In this document: positions 1 to 7,118 of the stretch, piece after piece | Position numbering within the stretch: position 1 is the first letter of the stretch | Layout of the letters: each line of letters starts with the position of its first letter | DNA from: JAHFQJ01 sp046050125 | GTDB lineage: Bacteria > Pseudomonadota > Gammaproteobacteria > Burkholderiales > Burkholderiaceae | NCBI GenBank assembly: GCA_046050125.1 | Contig: JBJOQB010000017.1 | Location: 1-25,504 of the forward strand | Length of the DNA: 25,504 nt | Direction: 5' to 3' | Translations under genes and position numbers: made by a program | Notes under the pieces: generated by a model | Databases searched by the model: none | Told to the model about the DNA's origin: nothing | The model's input: the letters and a program-made list of their open reading frames with translations, nothing else

Positions 1-249
1 GATTATGCTATTTCTGCGAGTTTTTTATCCTTAAAGGACGAAGTCAAAGAAATTATGCCGTTTAATGATAGCGATGAATTAATTAAAACATCTGAAAATT
101 TTATTCAAGATTTTAGCTCTAAAATAGAAGGGTATATTATTCATAATCAGCCATTTATTGCTACGCCTAATAAAAATTGTAGATTTTGTGATTACAGGCA
201 TATGTGTATTTATAAAAATAATAATACTTTAGAGTTTGATATAGATTAA
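1..249 (+). CDS. C-terminal fragment of a PD-(D/E)XK (RecB/AddB-like) nuclease
   Basis: The frame is open from the first base, so only the last 82 residues are visible and the true start lies upstream. The end carries the cysteine pattern CRFCDYRHMC (C-x2-C-x5-C). This is how RecB-family nuclease domains of the AddB/Cas4 type close their 4Fe-4S cluster; the fourth cysteine normally lies far upstream, outside the window. The rest is an amphipathic helical segment rich in acidic and Asn residues. In many betaproteobacteria such a protein is paired with a UvrD-type helicase for double-strand break processing, but the partner cannot be seen here. The family call rests on the cysteine motif alone. 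Other Fe-S nucleases with the same tail (Cas4-like) are possible but less likely. Confidence 0.65.
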   Translation, partial: DYAISASFLSLKDEVKEIMPFNDSDELIKTSENFIQDFSSKIEGYIIHNQPFIATPNKNCRFCDYRHMCIYKNNNTLEFDID

Positions 250-304
250 GATTAAAATAATTAATATTTTAAAATCTGTTGCAATCTATACCCATTCTCA
301 ATCC

Positions 305-332
305 TTGCTATATTTATGTGATACAATAGAAT
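305..332 (+). promoter_or_regulatory. Candidate sigma-70 promoter for the phoH-like gene
   Basis: TTGCTA (305-310) and TAGAAT (327-332) are 16 bp apart. An overlapping alternative is an extended -10, TG-A-TACAAT (319-327). Either would start transcription shortly before the ATG at 361, leaving a short leader with AAGGA (351-355) as ribosome binding site. CCTTGC (303-308) and GCAAGG (349-354) form an inverted repeat around the promoter, and the right arm overlaps the Shine-Dalgarno. This is read from sequence only. Confidence 0.45.
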
Positions 333-360
333 AAACAACAACTAGAAAGCAAGGACTAAT

Positions 361-2088
361 ATGCCACTACCTAAACAGCCAAATGTGTTAGGCGATAGCC
401 TAGATACGCAAAATAGTTCTAAAAAATCTTTAAAAAAAGTGAGTGCAAATCCGAAATTAGATAAAAATGAAAAACTAGAGACAGAACAACTGGATTTAAT
501 ACCAGAGAAAAAACCAAATTTAGATAACCAAAAAAGCTTAAAAGTTAAAATTAAAGAGATAAAATCAGAAAAACCAAGCAAAATTGCTAAAGAAAATAAA
601 TCGAGTAAATTAAATAATCCGATTAAAAAATCTAATAAATCTAGCTCTAACGAAGCTAATACGATTAGTAACGTAAATAGCAACTCTAAAAAGCCAAGTA
701 AATTATTTGTATTAGATACAAATGTTTTACTACATGACCCTACATCATTGTTTAGATTCGATGAAAATAATGTATATTTACCAATGATTGTATTAGAGGA
801 ACTGGACAATCACAAAAAAGGTTTAAGCGAAGTTGCAAGGAATGCACGTAGCATTAGCCGTACACTTGATGAATTACTTGCTGCTAAACATAATAATATT
901 GAAAATGGTATAGCCCTTAACCTTACTGGGCATGCCGAAGCTACAGGTACATTATTTTTTCAAACTCAAGAACTACCTGTGCCTGAAATTAAAGGCTTTG
1001 TAAATACAAAAGCAGATAATTATATTCTAGGTGTAGTACGTGCTTTGCAAGTTTTACATGCACATACTGAAGTAGTATTAGTATCAAAAGATATTAATAT
1101 GCGAATTAAAGCAAATGCTTTAAACATACCAGCTGAGGAATACTACAGCGACCACGTTGTTGATGATTTAGACTTATTATATTCTGGATATATGGAATTA
1201 CCAAGTAATTTCTGGTCTAAACATAGTAAGAATATGGAGTCATGGCAAAATCCAAAAACTGGCACAACTTACTACCGTTTACAAGGTCCATTAATTCCTG
1301 AATTTTATATCAATCAAATGGTTTACCTTGACCCACAAGATGGCTCAATACCATTCTATGCCCAAGTAGTTGAATTAGATGCTAAAAGTGTTTTGCTACA
1401 AACATTGACTGATTACACCCATAATAAAAACAATATATGGGGCATTACAGCTAGAAATAAAGAGCAAAATTTTGCATTAAACTTACTCATGAATCCAAAT
1501 GTAGATTTTGTTACCTTACTTGGTCAAGCTGGAACAGGCAAAACATTACTAGCACTTGCAGCAGCGATTGAGCAAGTTGTAGAACATAAACTATATAATC
1601 AAATTATTGTAACAAGAGCAACCGTTCCATTAGGCGAAGATATCGGATTTTTACCTGGCAACGAAGAAGAAAAAATGCAACCATGGATGGGTGCATTAGA
1701 TGATAACTTAGAAGTTTTACAACAAAATGATAATAGTGTTGGAGAATGGGGAAAAGCAACCAATTTAGAACTAATACGTAGTAAAATAAAAATCAAAAGT
1801 ATGAGCTTTATGCGTGGTAGAACATTTGTAAATAAATTTATTATCATTGATGAAGCACAAAACTTAACACCAAAACAAATGAAAGCTCTGATAACAAGGG
1901 CAGGAGCAAATACAAAGATTGTATGCATGGGTAATATAGCACAAATTGACACTCCATATTTAACCGAAGGTTCTTCGGGGTTAACCTATGTAGTAGATAG
2001 ATTTAAGGGCTGGGCTCATGGCGGGCATATTACATTAGCACGTGGCGAACGTTCTAGGCTTGCGGAACATGCAGGAGATGTTTTATAG
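361..2088 (+). CDS. PIN-PhoH family ATPase/ribonuclease (YlaK-type)
   Basis: A 575-residue two-domain protein. A PIN endonuclease-like domain begins at residues 115-121 (LFVLDTN, with the first acidic metal ligand D119). It is followed by a PhoH P-loop ATPase domain with Walker A GQAGTGKT at 388-395 and Walker B FIIIDEAQN (DEAQ 497-500). PIN-PhoH proteins are thought to couple RNA unwinding with RNA cleavage; their cellular substrates are not well defined. The first ~110 residues are a Lys/Ser/Asn-rich, probably disordered extension. No signal peptide or membrane segment is seen, so the protein should be cytoplasmic. The start is supported by AAGGA six bases upstream of the ATG. A tail rich in Arg/Glu (ARGERS, near the C-terminus) is typical of the family. 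The gene appears monocistronic. Confidence 0.93.
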   Translation: MPLPKQPNVLGDSLDTQNSSKKSLKKVSANPKLDKNEKLETEQLDLIPEKKPNLDNQKSLKVKIKEIKSEKPSKIAKENKSSKLNNPIKKSNKSSSNEANTISNVNSNSKKPSKLFVLDTNVLLHDPTSLFRFDENNVYLPMIVLEELDNHKKGLSEVARNARSISRTLDELLAAKHNNIENGIALNLTGHAEATGTLFFQTQELPVPEIKGFVNTKADNYILGVVRALQVLHAHTEVVLVSKDINMRIKANALNIPAEEYYSDHVVDDLDLLYSGYMELPSNFWSKHSKNMESWQNPKTGTTYYRLQGPLIPEFYINQMVYLDPQDGSIPFYAQVVELDAKSVLLQTLTDYTHNKNNIWGITARNKEQNFALNLLMNPNVDFVTLLGQAGTGKTLLALAAAIEQVVEHKLYNQIIVTRATVPLGEDIGFLPGNEEEKMQPWMGALDDNLEVLQQNDNSVGEWGKATNLELIRSKIKIKSMSFMRGRTFVNKFIIIDEAQNLTPKQMKALITRAGANTKIVCMGNIAQIDTPYLTEGSSGLTYVVDRFKGWAHGGHITLARGERSRLAEHAGDVL

Positions 2089-2130
2089 CATATATCTAAT
2101 TCTCTATTTTCTGTCATCGTTGTTGTACTT

Positions 2131-2212
2131 AAAAATCCTCCTAGCTGTACTATTTGTACTATCTGCGTCGGATTTTTGCCTATGCCTAGATGAACGCAGT
2201 CGTGAGCCTGCG
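2131..2212. repeat. Repeat-like intergenic element with inverted arms
   Basis: This stretch is visibly richer in G+C than its surroundings. Arms AAAAATCC (2131-2138) and GGATTTTT (2170-2177) enclose a 31-nt loop. The loop contains an imperfect 9-nt direct repeat (TGTACTATT, TGTACTATC) followed by TGCGTC. A second small hairpin follows: CGCAG (2195-2199) and CTGCG (2208-2212) with an 8-nt loop. Short open frames cross it on both strands, but they have no ribosome binding sites and their product is only the translated repeat (TICTIC or QIVQIV), so I call it non-coding. It could be a dispersed intergenic repeat, a structured RNA or a remnant of a mobile element. The 2089-2371 interval holds nothing else I can support. 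Confidence 0.4.
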
Positions 2213-2371
2213 AACACAAAAAATATAAAACTAGCTATATAAGTTAACCATAATAATTTACTATATAAAATTATTTTATTATAGATGAATATACTTAGAC
2301 ATGCTAAAACTAACAATAGATTTGCTAATTTGTAATTGTATCATTTTGTAATTCTAAAGGAAGCTTTGAGC

Positions 2372-2527
2372 ATGTCTGATTTTTTTAAAGGTAAGATAAG
2401 TGAATGGAATTATGCTAAAGGTTATGGATTTATCTCCTATGAAGAAAATCATCAAATAAAAAAGGTTTTTGTTCATATATCATCATTTAAAAATACAATA
2501 ACTCCAAAAATTGGAGAGATTATTTAA
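2372..2527 (+). CDS. Cold-shock-like domain, N-terminal part of a broken CSD-Excalibur gene
   Basis: Starts MSDFFKGKISEWN with AAGGAAG (2357-2363) upstream of the ATG. The motifs KGYGFI and VFVHISSF are the RNP1/RNP2 nucleic-acid-binding strands of cold-shock (OB-fold) domains. The frame stops at TAA 2525-2527, after KIGEII, just before the last strands of the fold. The same frame continues without another stop through a good match to those last strands (CQIQFDRIKNKKY) and into the gene at 2582. The original gene was therefore probably one protein of about 212 residues covering 2372-3010. As it stands, the 51-residue product would be an incomplete OB fold. Read it as a nonsense-disrupted gene, unless the TAA is a sequencing error or is read through. 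Confidence 0.7.
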   Translation: MSDFFKGKISEWNYAKGYGFISYEENHQIKKVFVHISSFKNTITPKIGEII

Positions 2528-2581
2528 TGTCAAATACAATTTGATAGAATCAAAAATAAAAAATATGCAACTAATGTAGGA

Positions 2582-3010
2582 ATGGAAGTTTATGGCAATT
2601 CAACTAGTGCAGATAGTACAAATAATCTAAATAATAAAACAAAGCATATAAACTCTAAACACGCATATAATTCCTATAAATATAATCCATATAAAATTAA
2701 TAATTATGCTATATCAAAAATAGTTAAGATAATAATGCTTACTATATTCCTAATATTTCTAGCGAATATAGCTTATGAAAAATATCAGAACATAAATTCT
2801 GCACAAAATAATTTAGACATAAATAATATAAAACAAACTGGATATGATAATAATATTATACAAACTACCGCCTATAAATGCGATGGCAGAATTCACTGCT
2901 CTCAAATGTCATCGTTAGAAGAGGCACGATTTTTTCTTAAAAATTGCCCTGATACTAAAATGGACGGCGATAGTGATGGAGAGCCATGTGAAAGGCAATT
3001 CTCAAGATAA
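2582..3010 (+). CDS. Excalibur (calcium-binding) domain protein, C-terminal part of the same broken gene
   Basis: This frame is in phase with the cold-shock segment at 2372-2527. It contains an Asn/Ser/Tyr-rich linker, one hydrophobic membrane-spanning segment (around IVKIIMLTIFLIFLANIAY) and a C-terminal Excalibur domain. That domain has the pattern YKCDGRIHCSQM, CPDTKMDGDSDGEPCE, i.e. the DxDxDGxxCE calcium loop with its flanking cysteines. Proteins joining an N-terminal cold-shock domain, a membrane segment and a C-terminal Excalibur domain are known in proteobacteria. The ATG at 2582 has no usable Shine-Dalgarno, so independent translation is doubtful. The 3' end, including the calcium loop and stop, looks intact. 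Confidence 0.65.
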   Translation: MEVYGNSTSADSTNNLNNKTKHINSKHAYNSYKYNPYKINNYAISKIVKIIMLTIFLIFLANIAYEKYQNINSAQNNLDINNIKQTGYDNNIIQTTAYKCDGRIHCSQMSSLEEARFFLKNCPDTKMDGDSDGEPCERQFSR

Positions 3011-3077
3011 CTTTAATATATATCAAATAAATCGTAAAGATAAAGTGAATAAAATCAAAAATATAAAATATATAAAC

Positions 3078-3746
3078 ATGAATCAATACTATAAATCTAA
3101 AAAGATAAAAAATGGATTTACATTAATTGAAGTGCTGGTAGCTATTGCAATTATGGCTACTATTGCAACTATTGGCTATCAAACGATTGAAAGCATGATT
3201 AAAACTGAAAATAACCTTAAAGATACCGATAAAATACTCAATCAAATTCAAAAAACATTTAGCCAATGGCAATCAGATTGTAGTAATATTGAGCTACGTT
3301 CAATCCCCAATTTATCGCATAATATTAAAGTATTTAATAATCAAAAGGGAGAAGAAAAAGGCTTATGGATAATCCGTAGAAATACAGATGAAAATACTAA
3401 AAGTAGCGTTTGGCAATTGGTAATTTATAATAAAGTATTAATTGATAATAACAAGCATGAATGGCAAAGAATAGCCTTAGAACCAACTAATAATAACAAT
3501 GACCTCATCAAACAAACCAATGATATAAATGATATTATTAAAAATGATGAAATACAAACCGTGAGCTTAATTCCCATACAAAAATTTAGTGTAAATATAT
3601 GGCAAGAACTAAAATGGCAAAGCTATTGGCAAATGAATAATCAAATACCAATCCGAGGATTACAGCTAAATTTAGAACTAGATGATGAATGGAAAAATGT
3701 TTTAGGTAAAGTGCAAAAATTCAATTGCATCACTAAGGTTAATTGA
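3078..3746 (+). CDS. GspJ-like prepilin (type II secretion/pilus pseudopilin)
   Basis: 222 residues. A short basic leader (MNQYYKSKKIKNG) ends in Gly, followed by FTLIEVLVAIAIMATIATIG. This is a prepilin peptidase site with the +5 Glu and a hydrophobic helix, so the mature protein should be N-methylated and held in the inner membrane. The region after the helix (GYQTIESMIKTENNL, then QKTFSQWQSDCSNIE) resembles GspJ, the minor pseudopilin near the tip. The start was chosen for leader length; a GTG at 2973 in the same frame would give an implausible 48-residue leader overlapping the Excalibur gene. No clear ribosome binding site is seen. No other gsp gene is present here. A different minor pseudopilin is possible. 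Confidence 0.75.
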   Translation: MNQYYKSKKIKNGFTLIEVLVAIAIMATIATIGYQTIESMIKTENNLKDTDKILNQIQKTFSQWQSDCSNIELRSIPNLSHNIKVFNNQKGEEKGLWIIRRNTDENTKSSVWQLVIYNKVLIDNNKHEWQRIALEPTNNNNDLIKQTNDINDIIKNDEIQTVSLIPIQKFSVNIWQELKWQSYWQMNNQIPIRGLQLNLELDDEWKNVLGKVQKFNCITKVN

Positions 3747-3806
3747 TATACTAAATTATAGCTTTTAATACCTTAATTTGCAGATAACATATAATAATTA
3801 TGTAAA

Positions 3807-4676
3807 TTAAATGGCTGCTTCTTTTATAGTATTTTGAATTTTTAGGCTATTAGTATAATCTTTTTGTATTTTTTTGATTAAATGCAATTCTGCAAGTATT
3901 TCTGTAAATGAAGGCATATTTAAATCACGCTCTAATGTAGTTGGTTGTATGCCAAAAAGTTTATATGAATAAGATAACAAATCCCATACTTCAATTCTTA
4001 TATCTTGTCCATGAGTGTCAATCAGCAAATTTTCCTCTTCTTCATCATGACCTGCTATATGCATATATACAACTTTATTTTTAGGTATAGCATCTAAAAA
4101 TTTGTAAGCATCAAAACTAAAATTTCTACTATTTACATATACATTATTAATATCTAATTGCAATAAACAATCAGACTTTTCAAGCACATGAGCTATAAAT
4201 TCAGGTTCTGTCATCGTACTTAATGGAGATATGGCATAATATGAAGCATTTTCAATTGCTATTCTTTGACCTAAAATATCCTGAGCAATTTTAATACGCT
4301 CTATGATATTATTTGCACTTTCTTCATTAAATGGTATAGGCAGTAAATCGTATAAATTACCATTAGCACCTGTAAAACTTACGTGTTCTGTGTAAAGCTT
4401 TATATCATATTGTTGAATAAAACTTTTTACTTCCTGTAAAAAATCAATATTTAGTGGGTCTGTCCCACCTAAAGATAATGACAGACCATGTGCAACTATT
4501 GGGTAGTTTTTGGCAAACCAAGAAATTTGCTTAGCCTTATTACCTCCCATGTTCATCCAATTTTCAGGAGCAATTTCAATATAATTAATGATATCAGAAG
4601 GAGTCTGCTGTTGTAGCTCGTTAATAAACTCTCTACGCAAACCAACGCCAATTGTACCAATATCATTACTTAGCAT
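3807..4676 (-). CDS. DUF692 multinuclear non-heme iron oxidase (MbnB/BufB/HvfB family)
   Basis: 289 residues, full length for DUF692, a TIM-barrel enzyme family that uses a 2-3 iron cluster to oxidise cysteine in precursor peptides. Characterised members make oxazolone/thioamide (methanobactin, HvfA) or thiooxazole (bufferin) groups. Candidate metal ligands sit in conserved motifs: HGLSLS (H63), TEHVS (H98), AIENASYY (E142), LDINNVYVNSRN (D175), MHIAGH (H206, H210), DTHG (D220, H222) and ERD (E249). The gene lies 31 nt downstream of a small Cys-rich exported peptide on the same strand, its likely substrate. The DUF2063-type partner (BufC/HvfC, substrate recognition), normally adjacent, is absent; the next gene downstream is a convergent pseudopilin. 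Family assignment is firm; substrate and chemistry are inferred from context. Confidence 0.9.
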   Translation of the reverse strand: MLSNDIGTIGVGLRREFINELQQQTPSDIINYIEIAPENWMNMGGNKAKQISWFAKNYPIVAHGLSLSLGGTDPLNIDFLQEVKSFIQQYDIKLYTEHVSFTGANGNLYDLLPIPFNEESANNIIERIKIAQDILGQRIAIENASYYAISPLSTMTEPEFIAHVLEKSDCLLQLDINNVYVNSRNFSFDAYKFLDAIPKNKVVYMHIAGHDEEEENLLIDTHGQDIRIEVWDLLSYSYKLFGIQPTTLERDLNMPSFTEILAELHLIKKIQKDYTNSLKIQNTIKEAAI

Positions 4677-4707
4677 TAAACTTCCTTAAAAATTAATAGA
4701 TAAAACA

Positions 4708-5031
4708 TTATTGTGCTGGAGCTGCTTCAGCCGCAGCTTCTGCTTTTTTAGCTTTGTGCTTAGCTTTATGATGTTTTTTATGCTTAGTTGCTTTATGTTT
4801 AGCACCACATTTTCCAGCAGAGCATTTTGCATCAGCTGCTTTATGTGCCGCACATTTGCCATCAGCAGCTTTTTTATGTTCAGCAGAACATTTTGCTTCT
4901 GGAGCTTTTGCTTCTGGAGCTGCAGTTTTTACAGCATTTGCTGCAGGTGCAGATGTATTAGCAACAGCTAATTGTGTACCTACTGCTAAACAAGCAATTC
5001 CACATAATTTTAGTAAGCTAGTTTTTTTCAT
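4708..5031 (-). CDS. Exported Cys/Lys/His-rich peptide, candidate bufferin/HvfA-type RiPP precursor
   Basis: 107 residues with a Sec-type signal peptide (MKKTSLLKLCGIACLAVG, cleavage probably after AVA at about residue 24). The mature part is Ala/Lys-rich with four cysteines, each after Lys: AKCSA (C48), GKCAA (C60), AKCSA (C70), GKCGA (C75). The last resembles the GKCG motif of HvfA/bufferin-like metallophores. A tail of Lys and His follows (H79, H84, H87, H88, H92), then an Ala/Glu-rich end. It precedes the DUF692 gene in a two-gene operon, so the cysteines are plausible modification sites and the product may bind copper or another soft metal in the periplasm. AAGGGAT upstream of the ATG is a good ribosome binding site. 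Low complexity makes homology uncertain, but context strongly supports the role. Confidence 0.8.
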   Translation of the reverse strand: MKKTSLLKLCGIACLAVGTQLAVANTSAPAANAVKTAAPEAKAPEAKCSAEHKKAADGKCAAHKAADAKCSAGKCGAKHKATKHKKHHKAKHKAKKAEAAAEAAPAQ

Positions 5032-5130
5032 GTTTATCCCTTCATATTAAACATTATTTTATATCAATAAATATAAATTTAGTTATTGATTAAATGAATA
5101 TAGCACATTTTTTTAGTATGTAAAACTGTG

Positions 5131-5136
5131 TATAAT
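5131..5136 (+). promoter_or_regulatory. -10 element (TATAAT) upstream of waaF
   Basis: A perfect TATAAT lies 27 bp before the waaF ATG. The matching -35 position (about 5108-5113) is only a T-run, so the promoter is partial. No Shine-Dalgarno is evident before the ATG. Confidence 0.4.
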
Positions 5137-5163
5137 GTTATGATGCAATATATTTAGTAAATT

Positions 5164-6198
5164 ATGCAAAAAATAGCAGTAAAAACATTAGTAATTAGTC
5201 CTAATTGGATTGGTGATGCAGTAATGACGCTACCATTAATCAAAAGCTTACATGATAAAGGACATGTTATTGATGTACTAGCACCTAGTGTTGTAGCACC
5301 TATATATGAAAACTGTAGTAATGTTGCTAAAGTAATACAACATAAATATCCACATAAAAAACTGCTATTAGTATCTCGCATTAAACTTGCCTTAGAACTT
5401 AAAAAGAATAATTATGATTGCATATATATTCTTCCAAATTCACTCAAAAGTGCAATTATCCCCATAGTTATTAATACTAAAAATATAATTGGCTACAAAG
5501 GAGAATTTCCAAGAAAATTCTTTCTTAGTCATGCTTTTACTAGTCAAGGTAAAAAAATGCCAATGGTGGAACATTATCATAATTTAGCTATGGCAGATAT
5601 AAGTTTAGAGGGTTGTAATTTAGTATCTAATTTATCTGAAGAAACTAAAATTAAATTAGAGCCTAAAATTGATTTATCAGAAGATATTAATAATTCTTGC
5701 TTGGATAAATTTAATTTAAATAATAAAAAATATATTGCTATTGCTATCGGTGCAGAGTATGGACCTGCAAAACAATGGCCACTTGAGCATTTTAGTAAAT
5801 TAATTGAATTTATTCATGAAAAATATGATGATTTACATATTATTTTACTGGGTAGCCCAAAAGATAAACCACAAGCCCAATCATTAGTAAATCATGATAG
5901 AACTATTAATTTATGTGGTAGTACTTCATTAACTGAAGCCATGCATATTATAAAAAAAGCAAAAAAAGTACTTACACATGATTCAGGATTAATGCATATT
6001 GCAGCGGCAATTGGTACTGATTTACTTGCTATTTATGGCTCAACTAGCCCACACCACACACCACCACTTGCAAAAAATGCTAAATATATGTGGTTACAAT
6101 TAGAATGCAGTCCATGCTTTAAAAGAACGTGTCCATTAAATCATTATGCGTGTTTAAATGACATCAAACCTCAACAAGTATTTGAAAATTTGCTTTAA
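5164..6198 (+). CDS. waaF: Lipopolysaccharide heptosyltransferase II
   Basis: 344 residues, a GT-B glycosyltransferase of family 9. It adds the second L-glycero-D-manno-heptose from ADP-heptose to the inner core of lipopolysaccharide at the cytoplasmic face of the inner membrane. The N-terminus has the family signature ISPNWIGDAVMTLPL (residues 11-25). The C-terminal half has KQWPLEHFSKL and the nucleotide-sugar site DSGLMHIAAAIGTDLLAIYGS, followed by a cysteine-bearing end (C315, C318, C323, C330 in CSPCFKRTCPL...C) common in WaaF. It probably leads a short same-strand run with the NTF2-like and HigA-like genes. WaaC is an alternative, but the N-terminal PNWIGDAVM and the Cys-rich end favour WaaF. 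Confidence 0.9.
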   Translation: MQKIAVKTLVISPNWIGDAVMTLPLIKSLHDKGHVIDVLAPSVVAPIYENCSNVAKVIQHKYPHKKLLLVSRIKLALELKKNNYDCIYILPNSLKSAIIPIVINTKNIIGYKGEFPRKFFLSHAFTSQGKKMPMVEHYHNLAMADISLEGCNLVSNLSEETKIKLEPKIDLSEDINNSCLDKFNLNNKKYIAIAIGAEYGPAKQWPLEHFSKLIEFIHEKYDDLHIILLGSPKDKPQAQSLVNHDRTINLCGSTSLTEAMHIIKKAKKVLTHDSGLMHIAAAIGTDLLAIYGSTSPHHTPPLAKNAKYMWLQLECSPCFKRTCPLNHYACLNDIKPQQVFENLL

Positions 6199-6241
6199 TC
6201 TTGATAAAGTATAATTACATCAATTTTTTTTATTATAAAGT

Positions 6242-6706
6242 ATGTCTCGTTTTACCAAACCTATAATTTCTGTTCAAGACGTAATTCAAAGCTTACATAA
6301 AGCTATATATTATCAAGATATAGAACTTATATTGAAGCTATGGCTGGATGAGGATAATATTAGCTATATTGATGTAAATGGAAAAATTTCAAAAGGCGTA
6401 GCACAAATTAAAAGTGCATTTGATGAAATACAACAAGAAAATGTTATTCCTTTATTTCATGAAATTCTAAATACAAATGTACATAGCTTAATTGGTGGTG
6501 TACTTGTTGAAACTATAGAAGCTATTAAATATAATCCTGCTGAAAATAAAGCTGATTATTATATCCATGCAAGCTATATACTTCTTCAAACACATGTGGG
6601 CTGGAGATTTTTGCGTGTTCATGTTAGTAAAGCAAATAATCAAGATGTTTCTTATGACAAATGTTTAGATGCTAATTCAAATGCGATTAAAATAGGATTA
6701 CATTAA
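6242..6706 (+). CDS. NTF2-like (SnoaL/DUF4440-type) protein
   Basis: 154 residues. The pattern is that of an NTF2/SnoaL-like cone fold: an N-terminal helix (DVIQSLHKAIYYQDIELILKLW), a strand pair around ISYIDVNGKISKGVAQIKSAF, and late strands (DYYIHASYILLQTHVGWRFLRVHVS). These small proteins bind ligands in a pocket or act as unknown enzymes; nothing here identifies a substrate. No signal peptide is seen. It follows waaF by 43 nt on the same strand, so co-transcription is likely. The GWRFLRVHVS ending is typical of the family in betaproteobacteria. Confidence 0.75.
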   Translation: MSRFTKPIISVQDVIQSLHKAIYYQDIELILKLWLDEDNISYIDVNGKISKGVAQIKSAFDEIQQENVIPLFHEILNTNVHSLIGGVLVETIEAIKYNPAENKADYYIHASYILLQTHVGWRFLRVHVSKANNQDVSYDKCLDANSNAIKIGLH

Positions 6707-6727
6707 AAAGTAATAGATATAAATTAA

Positions 6728-7105
6728 ATGGATGAAAACTCTTTAAGTATTAAAGTTCCACATAATGAGAATGAATATGATAAATTAATTATTATTCTTA
6801 ATAATTTACTAGATATCGTTGGAGATAACGAAAACCACCCATTAGCAGATTTATTGGAACTTACAGGTCAATTAGCAGAAGATTTTGAAAGTAAAAATAT
6901 CAAAATCGATGCATCTAATCCTGTAGATGCACTAAAATTTTTAATGGATTCTAATCAAATTAACCAAATAGAATTATCCAAAGAATTAGGAATAACACAG
7001 CCTGTTATTAGTAGAATTTTAAGCGGTGAACGCAAAATAAATTTAAATCAAGCAAAAGCTTTTTCTAATAGATTTAATGTAGGATTAGAGGTTTTTATTG
7101 ATTAG
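6728..7105 (+). CDS. HigA-like helix-turn-helix transcriptional regulator
   Basis: 125 residues. The N-terminal half (with HPLADLLELTGQLAEDFE, about 37-54) matches the dimerisation/linker part of HigA-type antitoxins. The C-terminal half holds a Cro/C1-like helix-turn-helix at about 79-115 (NQIELSKELGITQPVISRIL, then SGERKINLNQAKAFSNRF). HigA normally binds a HigB mRNA interferase and represses their shared promoter. No HigB-like gene is present on either side; the preceding gene is NTF2-like and the following one is convergent surA. It may be an orphan antitoxin or a solitary regulator that has kept the fold. The start lacks a clear Shine-Dalgarno. Confidence 0.82.
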   Translation: MDENSLSIKVPHNENEYDKLIIILNNLLDIVGDNENHPLADLLELTGQLAEDFESKNIKIDASNPVDALKFLMDSNQINQIELSKELGITQPVISRILSGERKINLNQAKAFSNRFNVGLEVFID

Positions 7106-7118
7106 GCTTTTTATATTT

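Noticed and set aside
342..809. 155-residue minus-strand frame
   Set aside because: Antisense shadow of the Lys/Ser-rich start of the PIN-PhoH gene.
2042..2316. Short open frames on both strands across the intergenic repeat
   Set aside because: No ribosome binding sites; the peptides are translations of the repeat (TICTIC or QIVQIV) and overlap the PhoH end.
2525..2527. Stop-codon reassignment explaining the in-frame TAA
   Set aside because: TAA ends many other genes in the window, so the code is standard; mutation, error or read-through is simpler.
2973..3077. GTG start at 2973 for the pseudopilin
   Set aside because: It would overlap the Excalibur gene and give a leader far longer than prepilin leaders; the ATG at 3078 gives a normal 13-residue leader.
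4711..4971. 86-residue plus-strand frame rich in Phe, Ser and Cys
   Set aside because: Antisense shadow of the Ala/Lys-rich precursor peptide; its Cys/Phe content simply mirrors Ala/Lys codons.
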